A stretch of 7,663 nt of DNA from Acidaminococcaceae bacterium (GTDB taxonomy: Bacteria > Bacillota > Negativicutes > Acidaminococcales > Acidaminococcaceae): contig JAQUUF010000051.1 in assembly GCA_028693975.1 (NCBI GenBank), positions 1 to 7,663 on the forward strand. The letters are read 5' to 3'. A program made the position numbers and the translations under genes. The notes under the pieces are model-generated. The model saw nothing but the letters and a program-made list of their open reading frames with translations. It ran no database searches and was not told the origin of the DNA. Positions 1 to 6,305 of this stretch are shown here, piece after piece; position 1 is the first letter of the stretch; the number at the start of each line of letters is the position of its first letter.

Positions 1-79
1 TTACACTACCAATCCAGATGCTCTACCACCAGCTGCCTATAGGGCATTATGTGAGTTAACAAATGTTGTAGCTGCTTAG
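1..79 (+). CDS. C-terminal end of an unidentified protein (partial, 5' cut by window edge)
   Basis: An open frame enters from the left edge (first whole codon at position 2) and ends at a TAG at 77-79, giving 25 residues that begin YTTNPDALPPAAY and end LTNVVAA. It is too short to identify. The TNP motif followed by a short helix resembles the extreme C-terminus of some iron-containing alcohol dehydrogenases, but this is a weak impression and no function is assigned. It converges on the sensor kinase gene, whose stop lies 59 bp away. It could also be chance reading, since only 25 codons are visible; the absence of internal stops over that length is weak support. Confidence 0.45.
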   Translation, partial: YTTNPDALPPAAYRALCELTNVVAA

Positions 80-138
80 TTTAAAATATTTCGAGTTTGT
101 TGACTGCACTTTTCTTGACAAGTCCACTTTTGTTTATC

Positions 139-2934
139 TTACTTGTGCAATAGTGAAATTAATAAAGTATACATCTTGTGGGCATCAATGGGTTTACTTA
201 AGTGAGCATTCATTCCTGCGGCTAGACATTGATTAATGTCTTCGGGGAAAGAGTTGGCGGTGATAGCCACAATAGGAACAGTCTGGGCATAACTATTTGG
301 TAGGGCACGGATAGCTTGAGTAGCTGCAATGCCATTCATAATGGGCATTCTAATATCCATTAAAATGAGGTCGAAGGGTGTGGTTGCGCTTTGCTTAACG
401 GCTTCAACTCCTAGCTGTCCGTTGCCTGCCACGGTAACTTGGCAGCCTTCATGTTCTAGCAAGCGCTTGATGATTTCTTGATTCATCGGGTGATCTTCGC
501 ATAAGAGAATACGCTTGCCCGTGAGACTGACCCCGTTAGTGTCGGGGGCGGGGGAGGTCGTAACAGTGGTAGGATCAACTAACTCTGTAGGTATGGTGAA
601 GTCAAATGTCGTACCGTCGCCTAGCTTGCTGGTACAGTTAATTTTACCACCCATGAGAGTAACAAGCTGTTGCACAATATTAAGTCCCAATCCTGTGCCT
701 GTTTCTTCGGTATCTTCTCCCGGATGCTCCTGAGAAAAAGCTTTGAATAGTCCGTTTTGTACGAATTCAGGGCTCATGCCGATGCCGGTATCAGTGATGA
801 TGGTATGTAAGAGTAAGTGGTTACCTTGGAGTGGCTTGAGCTCAGTTCGCAGAGTAACTGCACCACCGGTAGGCGTGAATTTAATAGCATTATTTAATAA
901 ATTGATAAAAATCTGTTGTAGACGCATATGGTCTAAGAGCAAGACATCGTTAGTGCGGCCGGAAGAAAGAAAAATGAGGTGCACACCTTTTTCGGCAGCC
1001 TTAGGGTCTAGCACATTGTGCAATTCTGTAGTGAAGTCAGCATAGCTGCAAGGTGCCTTATGGATAACTACTTTGCCAGCTTCTATGCGGCTTACGCCTA
1101 ATACATCATTAACCAAAGCAGCTAGGTAATTACCCGCCGCTTTGATTTTGCGACTGAGGGATTTGGCCTCGGATAAGTCGGTTGCTTCTTGGATAAAGTC
1201 GGCATAATTGATAATACCGTTAAGAGGAGTACGCATATCATGGCTCATGCGGGAGAGAAAGGCACTCTTGGCATGGTTGGCAGAATTGGCTTTTTTAACG
1301 GCTTCGGCCAAGAGTGTATTTTGTTTGTTAATTGTAAGATTTTTTTGTCTGATACGTTTGAGGTAGAAGAAGCTGACACCAGCTACCAGCAAAGTGCCTA
1401 GAATAAAAATTAACACGCCAAGAGAAATCAAAGGATGCTTGTAGAGCAGCATAAAAATATTTTGCTGGTCTTTGATGATAACCAAAGGGTTGAAATTGTG
1501 AGCCAAGTCAGTGGGCTCGATACCTAACAAACCTTTTTGAATAATGGTGAACAAACGGGTGTCTGCCGAATTAGCCACGGCGATACTCATGCTATAGTCG
1601 GTGTTATTGATAATGTTGTATTGTAAGGTGCCGTATTTGAAGAGCTGACTATAATAAGCACTTTCGTAATGCAGTAATACAGTAGCGGCTGCCTTGCCAC
1701 TGGTGACTGCGTCCATACAGTCGTTGATAGTAGGGCAAACTAAATATTTATGTTGGTTGCCATAGATTTTTTTGACTACTTCACTGAGATAATCGCCGTA
1801 AACAATGGCAATAACATCATGTGGTTTAATGACATCTTTGGAGACAGTAATCAAATAGGGTGAAGTGAATGGCTTGGTCATGCGTACATCAAATTTATTG
1901 GCCCAATTAAAATCATGGGGGAATTCACTAATGATTTGTGCTGAGTAATCCTTGGTGATATTCATGAATTTTGTTCCCTTTTGCAGGGGAACAAAATCAA
2001 ATTGCAGTCCGGTTTTGAGCGAAATCTGGTCATAGAGCCAACGCATAGGACCAGCAAATTTACCTTTGTCATCGGTGTAACTCAAGGGGTACCAGTCTGA
2101 GGTGTAGGCTACCGTTGCTATGGGGTTTTCTTCTAGATAAGCTCTTTCGTCTTTGGTTAAGAAGGAAGAGTTCTCGGTGTTAGTACCGTAATACTTGGCC
2201 TGTAGGCGGCTGTTCAAAAACGGGTCGCTGGTGCGCAGAGATTCCATAGCACAATTGAGCTCTTTGAGCAGTTCGGGTTTGTTCTTAGGCAAAGCAATAT
2301 AGTAGGAGTGAGGGAAGAATTTGGTTAAGAGGTGAAAGTCCATTTTGTTCGTGCTCGCGATAACCATGGCGTCTACTTGATTAGACTCATAAGCGTGCAC
2401 CACCGCTTCGTTAGAATTGTACCAGATAATATTAGGTGCACAGTTGTGCTCTTGGCAGAGCTTAATAAATGGTTGACTAAAGATACTTTTTTGGGAAAGA
2501 CCAATTTTAATGGTACCAAAGGAGGAAAAATCGTCAAAACCAACACTCTTGTTGTTGGGTCTGGTAATGAGATAAGCACAGTTTTCGCCTGAGGGCAGAG
2601 CACTAAAAGCGAAATGTTCCTCGCGTTCGGAAGTACGATTAACATTGTTGACTAGATCTATTTCGCCAGTCTCCAATTTTTGCAGACTATCTGTAAATGT
2701 GCAAGGTACGAATTCATAGGTCCAACCAGTGTATTGAGCTAGGTTCATCAAATATTCATAGCTATAGCCGGAATAGATATCAGTTGCTTGCTCGTGTTCT
2801 TGAAAGCCATTATAAAGATAATAGCCGACACGTACCACTCTGCCGTTTTGAGCTAGGGCAGCAGAAGAAAAAATGACAGCGAGCATACAGAAACAGACAA
2901 GAGTAGAGAATAAACGCCATAATTTATGAGTCAT
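139..2934 (-). CDS. Hybrid sensor histidine kinase with tandem periplasmic solute-binding-type domains and a C-terminal receiver
   Basis: This 931-residue protein is a membrane sensor of the hybrid two-component type. Residues 1-28 are a signal peptide (hydrophobic core, then AALA-Q). Two extracytoplasmic regions follow, about 33-250 and 272-480. Both read as SBP_bac_3-like amino-acid-binding folds; the first has the TSEREEHFAFS stretch around residues 101-111, typical of that family's ligand pocket. A single membrane helix spans about 502-524. The cytoplasmic part has a HisKA domain with H-box SHDMRTPLNG (phosphorylated His565), then an ATPase domain with N-box NLLNNAIKF (678-686), DTGIGM (715-720) and GTGLGL (746-751). 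The receiver (about 806-931) has acidic Glu813/Asp814, phospho-acceptor Asp860 in LMDIRMP, Thr892 and Lys914. All catalytic residues are present. There is no Hpt domain, DNA-binding output or separate response regulator in this window, so its phosphorelay partner is unknown. The start is supported by GAAAGGA on the minus strand about 9 nt upstream. The ligand is probably a small solute such as an amino acid (inference). Confidence 0.93.
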   Translation of the reverse strand: MTHKLWRLFSTLVCFCMLAVIFSSAALAQNGRVVRVGYYLYNGFQEHEQATDIYSGYSYEYLMNLAQYTGWTYEFVPCTFTDSLQKLETGEIDLVNNVNRTSEREEHFAFSALPSGENCAYLITRPNNKSVGFDDFSSFGTIKIGLSQKSIFSQPFIKLCQEHNCAPNIIWYNSNEAVVHAYESNQVDAMVIASTNKMDFHLLTKFFPHSYYIALPKNKPELLKELNCAMESLRTSDPFLNSRLQAKYYGTNTENSSFLTKDERAYLEENPIATVAYTSDWYPLSYTDDKGKFAGPMRWLYDQISLKTGLQFDFVPLQKGTKFMNITKDYSAQIISEFPHDFNWANKFDVRMTKPFTSPYLITVSKDVIKPHDVIAIVYGDYLSEVVKKIYGNQHKYLVCPTINDCMDAVTSGKAAATVLLHYESAYYSQLFKYGTLQYNIINNTDYSMSIAVANSADTRLFTIIQKGLLGIEPTDLAHNFNPLVIIKDQQNIFMLLYKHPLISLGVLIFILGTLLVAGVSFFYLKRIRQKNLTINKQNTLLAEAVKKANSANHAKSAFLSRMSHDMRTPLNGIINYADFIQEATDLSEAKSLSRKIKAAGNYLAALVNDVLGVSRIEAGKVVIHKAPCSYADFTTELHNVLDPKAAEKGVHLIFLSSGRTNDVLLLDHMRLQQIFINLLNNAIKFTPTGGAVTLRTELKPLQGNHLLLHTIITDTGIGMSPEFVQNGLFKAFSQEHPGEDTEETGTGLGLNIVQQLVTLMGGKINCTSKLGDGTTFDFTIPTELVDPTTVTTSPAPDTNGVSLTGKRILLCEDHPMNQEIIKRLLEHEGCQVTVAGNGQLGVEAVKQSATTPFDLILMDIRMPIMNGIAATQAIRALPNSYAQTVPIVAITANSFPEDINQCLAAGMNAHLSKPIDAHKMYTLLISLLHK

Positions 2935-2950
2935 TGCAAAGTATCCTTTC

Positions 2951-2982
2951 TAAAAAAGCCCGTGAAGCAATGTTCACAGGCT
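2951..2982 (-). terminator. Rho-independent terminator after the 76-residue gene
   Basis: Read on the minus strand, AGCC-T-GTGAA, a six-base CATTGC loop, and TTCAC-G-GGCT form a nine-pair stem with one internal A-C mismatch, followed by six Ts (complement of 2952-2957). It lies downstream of the small gene that ends at 3014 and only 17 nt before the kinase start codon. It would end the corA unit and separate it from the kinase. A shorter T run on the plus-strand side (2985-2988) could give weak bidirectional activity, although no plus-strand gene ends there. Confidence 0.8.
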
Positions 2983-3009
2983 GGTTTTAAAATTAATGCT
3001 TTGGTAGAG

Positions 3010-3024
3010 ATTCTTAGTAAGAAT
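3010..3024. repeat. 15-bp perfect palindrome overlapping the stop of the 76-residue gene
   Basis: ATTCTTA-G-TAAGAAT has two 7-base arms around one central base. It covers the stop codon of the small gene and lies about 75 bp upstream of the kinase start. It could be an operator for the kinase gene or a weak hairpin. It is A/T-rich and no second copy was noticed, so chance is possible. Confidence 0.35.
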
Positions 3025-3244
3025 GTTTTCCCAGTTGGGGGTGCTTGACTGGCTTGAGGGAAAGACGCTTGGCCAACTCAACTGCATCAGCTAGTGGCAA
3101 ATCTGTTTTATTCCCGTTTTTTTCGAAGGTACACATAGGTGAGTCGGTACCTACCTCGCCTCCTGGCATATAAACATATTCCTTGTTCTTGTTATCTCCT
3201 AGGATGATGCCGGCTTGTAATTCTTCAGCCATAATGCAGGACAT
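3014..3244 (-). CDS. Small protein of unknown function (76 aa), cotranscribed with corA
   Basis: I do not recognise this protein. It is small and probably cytoplasmic, with no signal peptide or membrane segment. It contains a glycine-rich PGGEVGTD stretch (about residues 28-35), two cysteines (Cys3 and Cys38), and a C-terminal half with a likely helix, PLADAVELAKRL, followed by a basic tail. It is probably genuine: AAGGAG lies 6 nt before the ATG on the minus strand, the gene starts 14 nt after the corA stop codon, and a clear terminator follows. A second ATG five codons in has a poorer ribosome-site spacing. Its position after corA suggests a shared transcript but does not reveal a role. Confidence 0.75.
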   Translation of the reverse strand: MSCIMAEELQAGIILGDNKNKEYVYMPGGEVGTDSPMCTFEKNGNKTDLPLADAVELAKRLSLKPVKHPQLGKHSY

Positions 3245-3258
3245 AGTATACTCCTTGT

Positions 3259-4212
3259 CTAAAACATATTTTTACGCCAAAGGAAATAGGCGAAAGAGCC
3301 GGCAATGACAATGGCAATACCGGACACTAGGAAAAAGGCATTGGGTTCGTTGGCAAAGGGGACGGGGACATTCATGCCCCACAGGCCGGACAAAACAGTA
3401 GGAATAGCCAGCAAGATAGTAACGCCAGCTAAGAATTTCATCACTAAGTTCATATTGTTATTGATAATGGAAGCAAATACCTCCATCATACTGTTAAGAA
3501 TATGGCTATACATTTCAACCATCTCAATGGCCTGTTTGTACTCAATAATAACGTCCTCTAGCAGGTCTTCGTCTTCTTCGTATATCTTGAGCAGAGGACG
3601 CATCTGCTGACTGGTAGAACGCAGTCGCAAGAGCTTCTCGGTCACAATGTAATTACTGCGCAAGGAAGCAGAGAAGAAGGTTAAAGACTTCTGAACATCT
3701 AACAAATTGAATAATTCTGCGTTTTCCATGGACTTACGCAAATGCTGTTCTAATTCATCGGTACGACGATTAATATTACGAATATATTTGAGGTATAAGG
3801 TGGCAGATTTGTAGAGAATCTGGAACAAGAAGCGAGTCTTTTTGTAAGTACTAAATAATTTGTAGTTTTGTACAGCAAAATCAGCTAGTACAGCATTGAC
3901 TTCCAAGCAGACAGTGACGATGTAATTTACTGTGACGATAATGCCTAAAGGCAAGGTGTCATAATCATTGTTGCTACGCAAAAGAGGAATATCTATCAAC
4001 ACCAGCATCTGTCCTTCTTCAATCTCAATACGAGACTTCTCTTCATCATCCAGTGCGGCTGTCAAGAAGTCCATTTGTATGCCGGTCTTGGCAGATATTT
4101 CGCTTAATTCGTCAGAGGTGGGGCTTACAACATTAATCCAAGAGCCTTTGCTCAAGGCCTCTAATTCCAGCTCATCCATTCCCGTTGTAGTACTATTATA
4201 GATTTTGTACAT
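3259..4212 (-). CDS. corA: CorA-family divalent cation (Mg2+/Co2+) transporter
   Basis: CorA proteins are pentameric inner-membrane channels for Mg2+ and related cations. A long cytoplasmic N-terminal domain with a coiled stalk helix precedes two C-terminal membrane helices. Counted from the start chosen here, the protein has 317 residues, close to the usual size. Helix 1 (about 258-278) is followed by the signature GMN (279-281, in LWGMNVP), a periplasmic loop with NEPN, helix 2 (about 293-312) and a basic tail RKNMF. The region before helix 1 is acidic and helical (EEDEDLLED), as expected for the stalk. An in-frame ATG exists at 4242, but AGGAGG at 4222-4227 would then fall inside the gene. 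That ribosome site lies 9 nt before the ATG at 4212 and directly abuts another ATG at 4221, so 4212 is preferred. The exact ion transported cannot be read from the sequence. Confidence 0.93.
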   Translation of the reverse strand: MYKIYNSTTTGMDELELEALSKGSWINVVSPTSDELSEISAKTGIQMDFLTAALDDEEKSRIEIEEGQMLVLIDIPLLRSNNDYDTLPLGIIVTVNYIVTVCLEVNAVLADFAVQNYKLFSTYKKTRFLFQILYKSATLYLKYIRNINRRTDELEQHLRKSMENAELFNLLDVQKSLTFFSASLRSNYIVTEKLLRLRSTSQQMRPLLKIYEEDEDLLEDVIIEYKQAIEMVEMYSHILNSMMEVFASIINNNMNLVMKFLAGVTILLAIPTVLSGLWGMNVPVPFANEPNAFFLVSGIAIVIAGSFAYFLWRKNMF

Positions 4213-4221
4213 TGTAGCCAT

Positions 4222-4227
4222 CCTCCT
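4222..4227 (-). promoter_or_regulatory. Ribosome binding site that fixes the corA start
   Basis: The minus strand reads AGGAGG, a full match to the anti-Shine-Dalgarno sequence, with 9 nt before the ATG at 4212. The in-frame ATG at 4221 has no spacing, and the ATG at 4242 lies upstream of the site, so both are poor starts. Confidence 0.85.
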
Positions 4228-4250
4228 TTCAAAAAACTTCAACTATGGCT

Positions 4251-4280
4251 ATTTTACCGCAAAATATACTGTAATGGCAA
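4251..4280 (-). promoter_or_regulatory. Probable sigma-A promoter for corA
   Basis: On the minus strand TTGCCA (complement of 4275-4280) and TAAAAT (complement of 4251-4256) are separated by 18 bp. Each matches the housekeeping -35 or -10 consensus at five of six positions. The site lies about 40 bp upstream of the corA start. This is a prediction from sequence only. Confidence 0.6.
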
Positions 4281-4298
4281 GTATTCTTAGCATTTCTC

Positions 4299-4327
4299 TT
4301 TTTTTTCTGGTTGTTTCTTGTTATAAT
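4299..4327 (+). promoter_or_regulatory. Probable promoter for the symporter-hutP-sda operon
   Basis: TATAAT at 4322-4327 is a perfect -10 hexamer, about 75 bp upstream of the symporter start. The corresponding -35 region is a run of Ts (around 4299-4304) with no good TTGACA match, which may indicate a weak or activator-assisted promoter. Transcription would begin near 4334 and give a leader of about 65 nt. Confidence 0.5.
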
Positions 4328-4344
4328 AAACAGGTGAAAATCCA

Positions 4345-4407
4345 AGAGTAGTAAGGGAAGAGAGTAACAAAGTAAGTTAATATCTGTAGAGAAGGGTAGG
4401 ATGGTAG
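4345..4407 (+). promoter_or_regulatory. AG-triplet-rich leader, candidate HutP RNA-binding region
   Basis: The predicted 5' leader of the operon is strongly purine-rich, with 14 AG dinucleotides from 4345 to 4407. UAG triplets stand at 4349, 4387, 4397 and 4405, the last two flanking the start codon. Three NAG triplets (4346-4348, 4353-4355, 4360-4362) are separated by exactly 4 nt, the spacing favoured by Bacillus HutP as I recall it. The same operon encodes a HutP-family protein. No hairpin terminator is visible here, so any effect would be on translation or RNA stability. Part of the purine bias is simply the ribosome binding site (GAAGG, 4391-4395). Function is inferred. Confidence 0.3.
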
Positions 4408-5816
4408 TGTCAGTCCAGTTATTTATTGTTTGTGCGTACATTATTTTGTTGTTTGGAATTAGTTTTTATGCTAAGAAAAGAGCCGATAAGGGCTCGGCGG
4501 AGTATTTGTTTGCCGGGCGTAAGTTGACGGCACCACTCATTGCCGTTAATATTACAGGTCTGGCCGTAGGTGCGGCGTCTACCGTAGGTGTGGCAGAGAG
4601 GGCTGTAAGCGTAGGCATTTCTGCTGGTTGGTATAATGCGGCCTGGGCCGTAGGTGCTCTAGCCATGGCTTTTATCGCAGCGGGCAAGTATCGTTCTTTG
4701 AAGGCGACAACTATACCGGAACTGTTTGAGCGTTATTATGATACCAAGGGAAGAGTTATTAGTGCTTTGGGCTTGGTTATTATTATGCTGGTTATTACTT
4801 CTTTGCAGTATCTGGCCGGTGGCGCTATTTTGTCCACTTTGTTACCGGAAATTTTTTCGCTCAAGGGCGGTATGCTCACTAGTGCGGTTGTATTTATCGG
4901 TATTACCATGATTGGGGGCCTGTGGTCTTCAGGTTTGGCTAATATATTAAGTGTTATTTTGATTTATGTGGGAGTAATCTATTCTACTTGGACTGCTCTG
5001 GGTAATATAGGTGGTATGGATCAGTTAGTGGCACATTTGCCTAAGGATATAGATATGCTTAACCCCTTGGCTGGGTTGCCGCTGGCGCTTATTATAGGGC
5101 AATTTGCCGTTATGGTGACACAGGCTATTACGGCGCAGGGACCGGTGCAGATTGCTTGTGGAGCCAAAGATGCCGCTACGGCTAAGCGCGGTTTTGTCTA
5201 TGGTGCCATGTTGATTTTTCCCATAGGCTTCCTCTGTGCATTGCTTGGCTTAATTGCCATAGTTGCTTTCCCGGGTATTAAGGCCACGATGGCTTTGCCC
5301 CAAGTAGTTATGAGCCTCAATCCTTGGGCAGCAGGAGCTACCTTGGCTGCTATGTGGGCCGCAGATGTTTCCACTGCCTGCACGATATTATTGGCAGCAG
5401 GGACCCTGTTTGCACAAGATATTTATAAACGTTTCTTTGACCCTCAGATTAGTGATAAGAAATTTGTTCTTGTTAATAGATTGACTGTGTTATGCTGTGG
5501 CATTATCACTCTTTGGTTCGCTTTTAATGCTGTGGGAATTGTCAAAACAATGTTAGCAGGACTTAGCTTGACAGCACCTTTGACCATTGTGTTTTTGTTT
5601 ACTATGTTTGCACCGAGTCTTTGCAAACGCAGCGCGGCTTTCTATACTACTTTGGTGGGTTTGCTCGCCATTGTGGTATGGCGTTTTGTGCCGGCGGTGC
5701 ATGTGTTCCAAGATGTAATTTATTTTGAATGGGTTGTCTGTGTCATTACTTTCTTAATCGTTTATGTGGTAGACAAGACACCGATTAAACATCCTGTGTT
5801 ACAAGAGGAAGAATAA
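4401..5816 (+). CDS. Sodium:solute symporter (SSS family), possible serine/amino-acid importer
   Basis: This is a 471-residue inner-membrane protein made mostly of hydrophobic helices (about 12-13 segments), the normal size for the Na+/solute symporter family that includes PutP and vSGLT. Family features are the EYLFAGRKL segment after helix 1 (34-42), TIPELFERYY (104-113), TAQGPVQIACGAKD (244-257), and DVSTACTILLAAGTLFAQDIYK across 322-343. In that last segment Ser324/Thr325 match the sodium-site Ser/Thr pair of vSGLT. The family covers sugars, proline, pantothenate and other solutes, so the substrate cannot be read directly. Its place as first gene of an operon with serine dehydratase suggests serine or a related amino acid (inference). 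GAAGG at 4391-4395 is the ribosome site. One base separates its stop from the next start, implying translational coupling with hutP. Confidence 0.92.
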   Translation: MVVSVQLFIVCAYIILLFGISFYAKKRADKGSAEYLFAGRKLTAPLIAVNITGLAVGAASTVGVAERAVSVGISAGWYNAAWAVGALAMAFIAAGKYRSLKATTIPELFERYYDTKGRVISALGLVIIMLVITSLQYLAGGAILSTLLPEIFSLKGGMLTSAVVFIGITMIGGLWSSGLANILSVILIYVGVIYSTWTALGNIGGMDQLVAHLPKDIDMLNPLAGLPLALIIGQFAVMVTQAITAQGPVQIACGAKDAATAKRGFVYGAMLIFPIGFLCALLGLIAIVAFPGIKATMALPQVVMSLNPWAAGATLAAMWAADVSTACTILLAAGTLFAQDIYKRFFDPQISDKKFVLVNRLTVLCCGIITLWFAFNAVGIVKTMLAGLSLTAPLTIVFLFTMFAPSLCKRSAAFYTTLVGLLAIVVWRFVPAVHVFQDVIYFEWVVCVITFLIVYVVDKTPIKHPVLQEEE

Positions 5817-5817
5817 A

Positions 5818-6246
5818 ATGGATAAAAAATATGTGAGTTTAGAAGTTGGTAGAGCGGCCTTGCGTATAGCAATTACTGCTAACCGTGAAGAGGAACAGAA
5901 GGTCAAAGAAATGTTGCGGCAAGACGGTATTAAGGCCGCGGCAGTAGATTTTGGCGGAGAGTTTATGCAATCCATTACCAAAATTATCGAGAGGGCAGTG
6001 GTTGCTTCCGAGAGGGAGAATTTAGTGGCTGACAATCATGTGGGCTCAGGCTCAGTAGCCGGAGCAGCACAGGAAGCTTTGGACCAAGTGAAAATTAAAG
6101 CAATGGGCTTTAATGTCGGCGGCAAGATAGGTATTGCCCGCTACGCTGAACATGTGTGTGTGGCCGTCTTTATGGGCGTGGGCGTACTTAATTTTAATGA
6201 GCAATGTGTGGGCTTGGCTCACAGGACTTTGCCAATATCTGATTAA
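5818..6246 (+). CDS. hutP: HutP-family RNA-binding antiterminator
   Basis: HutP of Bacillus subtilis is a roughly 148-residue protein that assembles as a hexamer. It binds NAG-repeat RNA with L-histidine and Mg2+ and prevents termination ahead of the histidine-use genes. This 142-residue protein fits by length and overall pattern: an N-terminal helix (RAALRIAITANREEE), AAVDFGGEF (40-48), a central helix ending AGAAQEAL (81-88), and the C-terminal core NVGGKIGIARY (99-109) plus VAVFMGVGVLNFNE and VGLAH (131-135). The recognition rests mostly on the C-terminal half and on my memory of clostridial HutP proteins. By eye, the positions of the Bacillus metal-binding His73 and His77 are Gly78 and Gly82, and that of His138 is Phe126 or Asn127, so the ligand may differ from histidine. 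It follows the symporter by one base, with AGAGG (5804-5808) as ribosome site. A terminator lies directly after it, as in the Bacillus hut operon. Confidence 0.82.
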   Translation: MDKKYVSLEVGRAALRIAITANREEEQKVKEMLRQDGIKAAAVDFGGEFMQSITKIIERAVVASERENLVADNHVGSGSVAGAAQEALDQVKIKAMGFNVGGKIGIARYAEHVCVAVFMGVGVLNFNEQCVGLAHRTLPISD

Positions 6247-6252
6247 TATTAC

Positions 6253-6293
6253 TGCACAATGGCGTAGACAGTATAAGCCATTGTGCATTTTTT
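6253..6293 (+). terminator. Intrinsic terminator between hutP and sdaAB, possible antitermination site
   Basis: TGCACAATGGC (6253-6263) and GCCATTGTGCA (6277-6287) form a perfect 11-bp stem around a 13-nt loop, followed by six Ts (6288-6293). The loop (6264-6276) carries a UAG and a CAG triplet. It sits inside an otherwise continuous operon, 6 nt after the hutP stop codon, and the T run directly abuts the sdaAB ribosome site. Full termination would silence the sda genes, so conditional readthrough or an unseen sdaAB promoter is implied. I saw no obvious competing antiterminator helix; a protein bound to the loop or 5' arm is one alternative. Confidence 0.88.
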
Positions 6294-6298
6294 GGAGG
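6294..6298 (+). promoter_or_regulatory. sdaAB ribosome binding site adjoining the terminator T run
   Basis: GGAGG lies 7 nt before the ATG at 6306 and immediately follows the terminator Ts. It remains single-stranded when the hairpin forms, so control most likely acts on transcription and not by hiding this site. Confidence 0.8.
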
Positions 6299-6305
6299 TA
6301 TAGTT

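Noticed and set aside
80..138. A terminator between the partial first gene and the kinase gene
   Set aside because: Only short complementary pieces (for example GACT/AGTC or ACTT/AAGT) were found, without a stable stem and T tract on either strand.
515..1045. Two plus-strand open frames (72 and 100 codons) opposite the kinase gene
   Set aside because: They are antisense to conserved ATPase and receiver coding sequence and show no plausible protein features.
4213..4242. A longer corA start at 4242 adding ten residues
   Set aside because: The strong AGGAGG lies downstream of this ATG and is correctly spaced for the ATG at 4212; the extra residues are not typical of CorA.
4330..4400. A riboswitch or T-box in the symporter leader
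   Set aside because: The leader is short and almost all purine, with no paired helices, T-box sequence or recognisable aptamer core.
4229..4441. A 70-codon minus-strand open frame across the divergent intergenic region
   Set aside because: It overlaps the symporter start, both predicted promoters and the corA leader. Its translation is low-complexity basic and hydrophobic sequence with no family signal.
6211..6251. A competing antiterminator helix upstream of the hutP-sdaAB terminator
   Set aside because: Only small stems are visible (TTGGC 6214-6218 with GCCAA 6231-6235; AATAT with ATATT near 6235-6250). Neither clearly sequesters the terminator's 5' arm, so no alternative structure is claimed without folding calculations.
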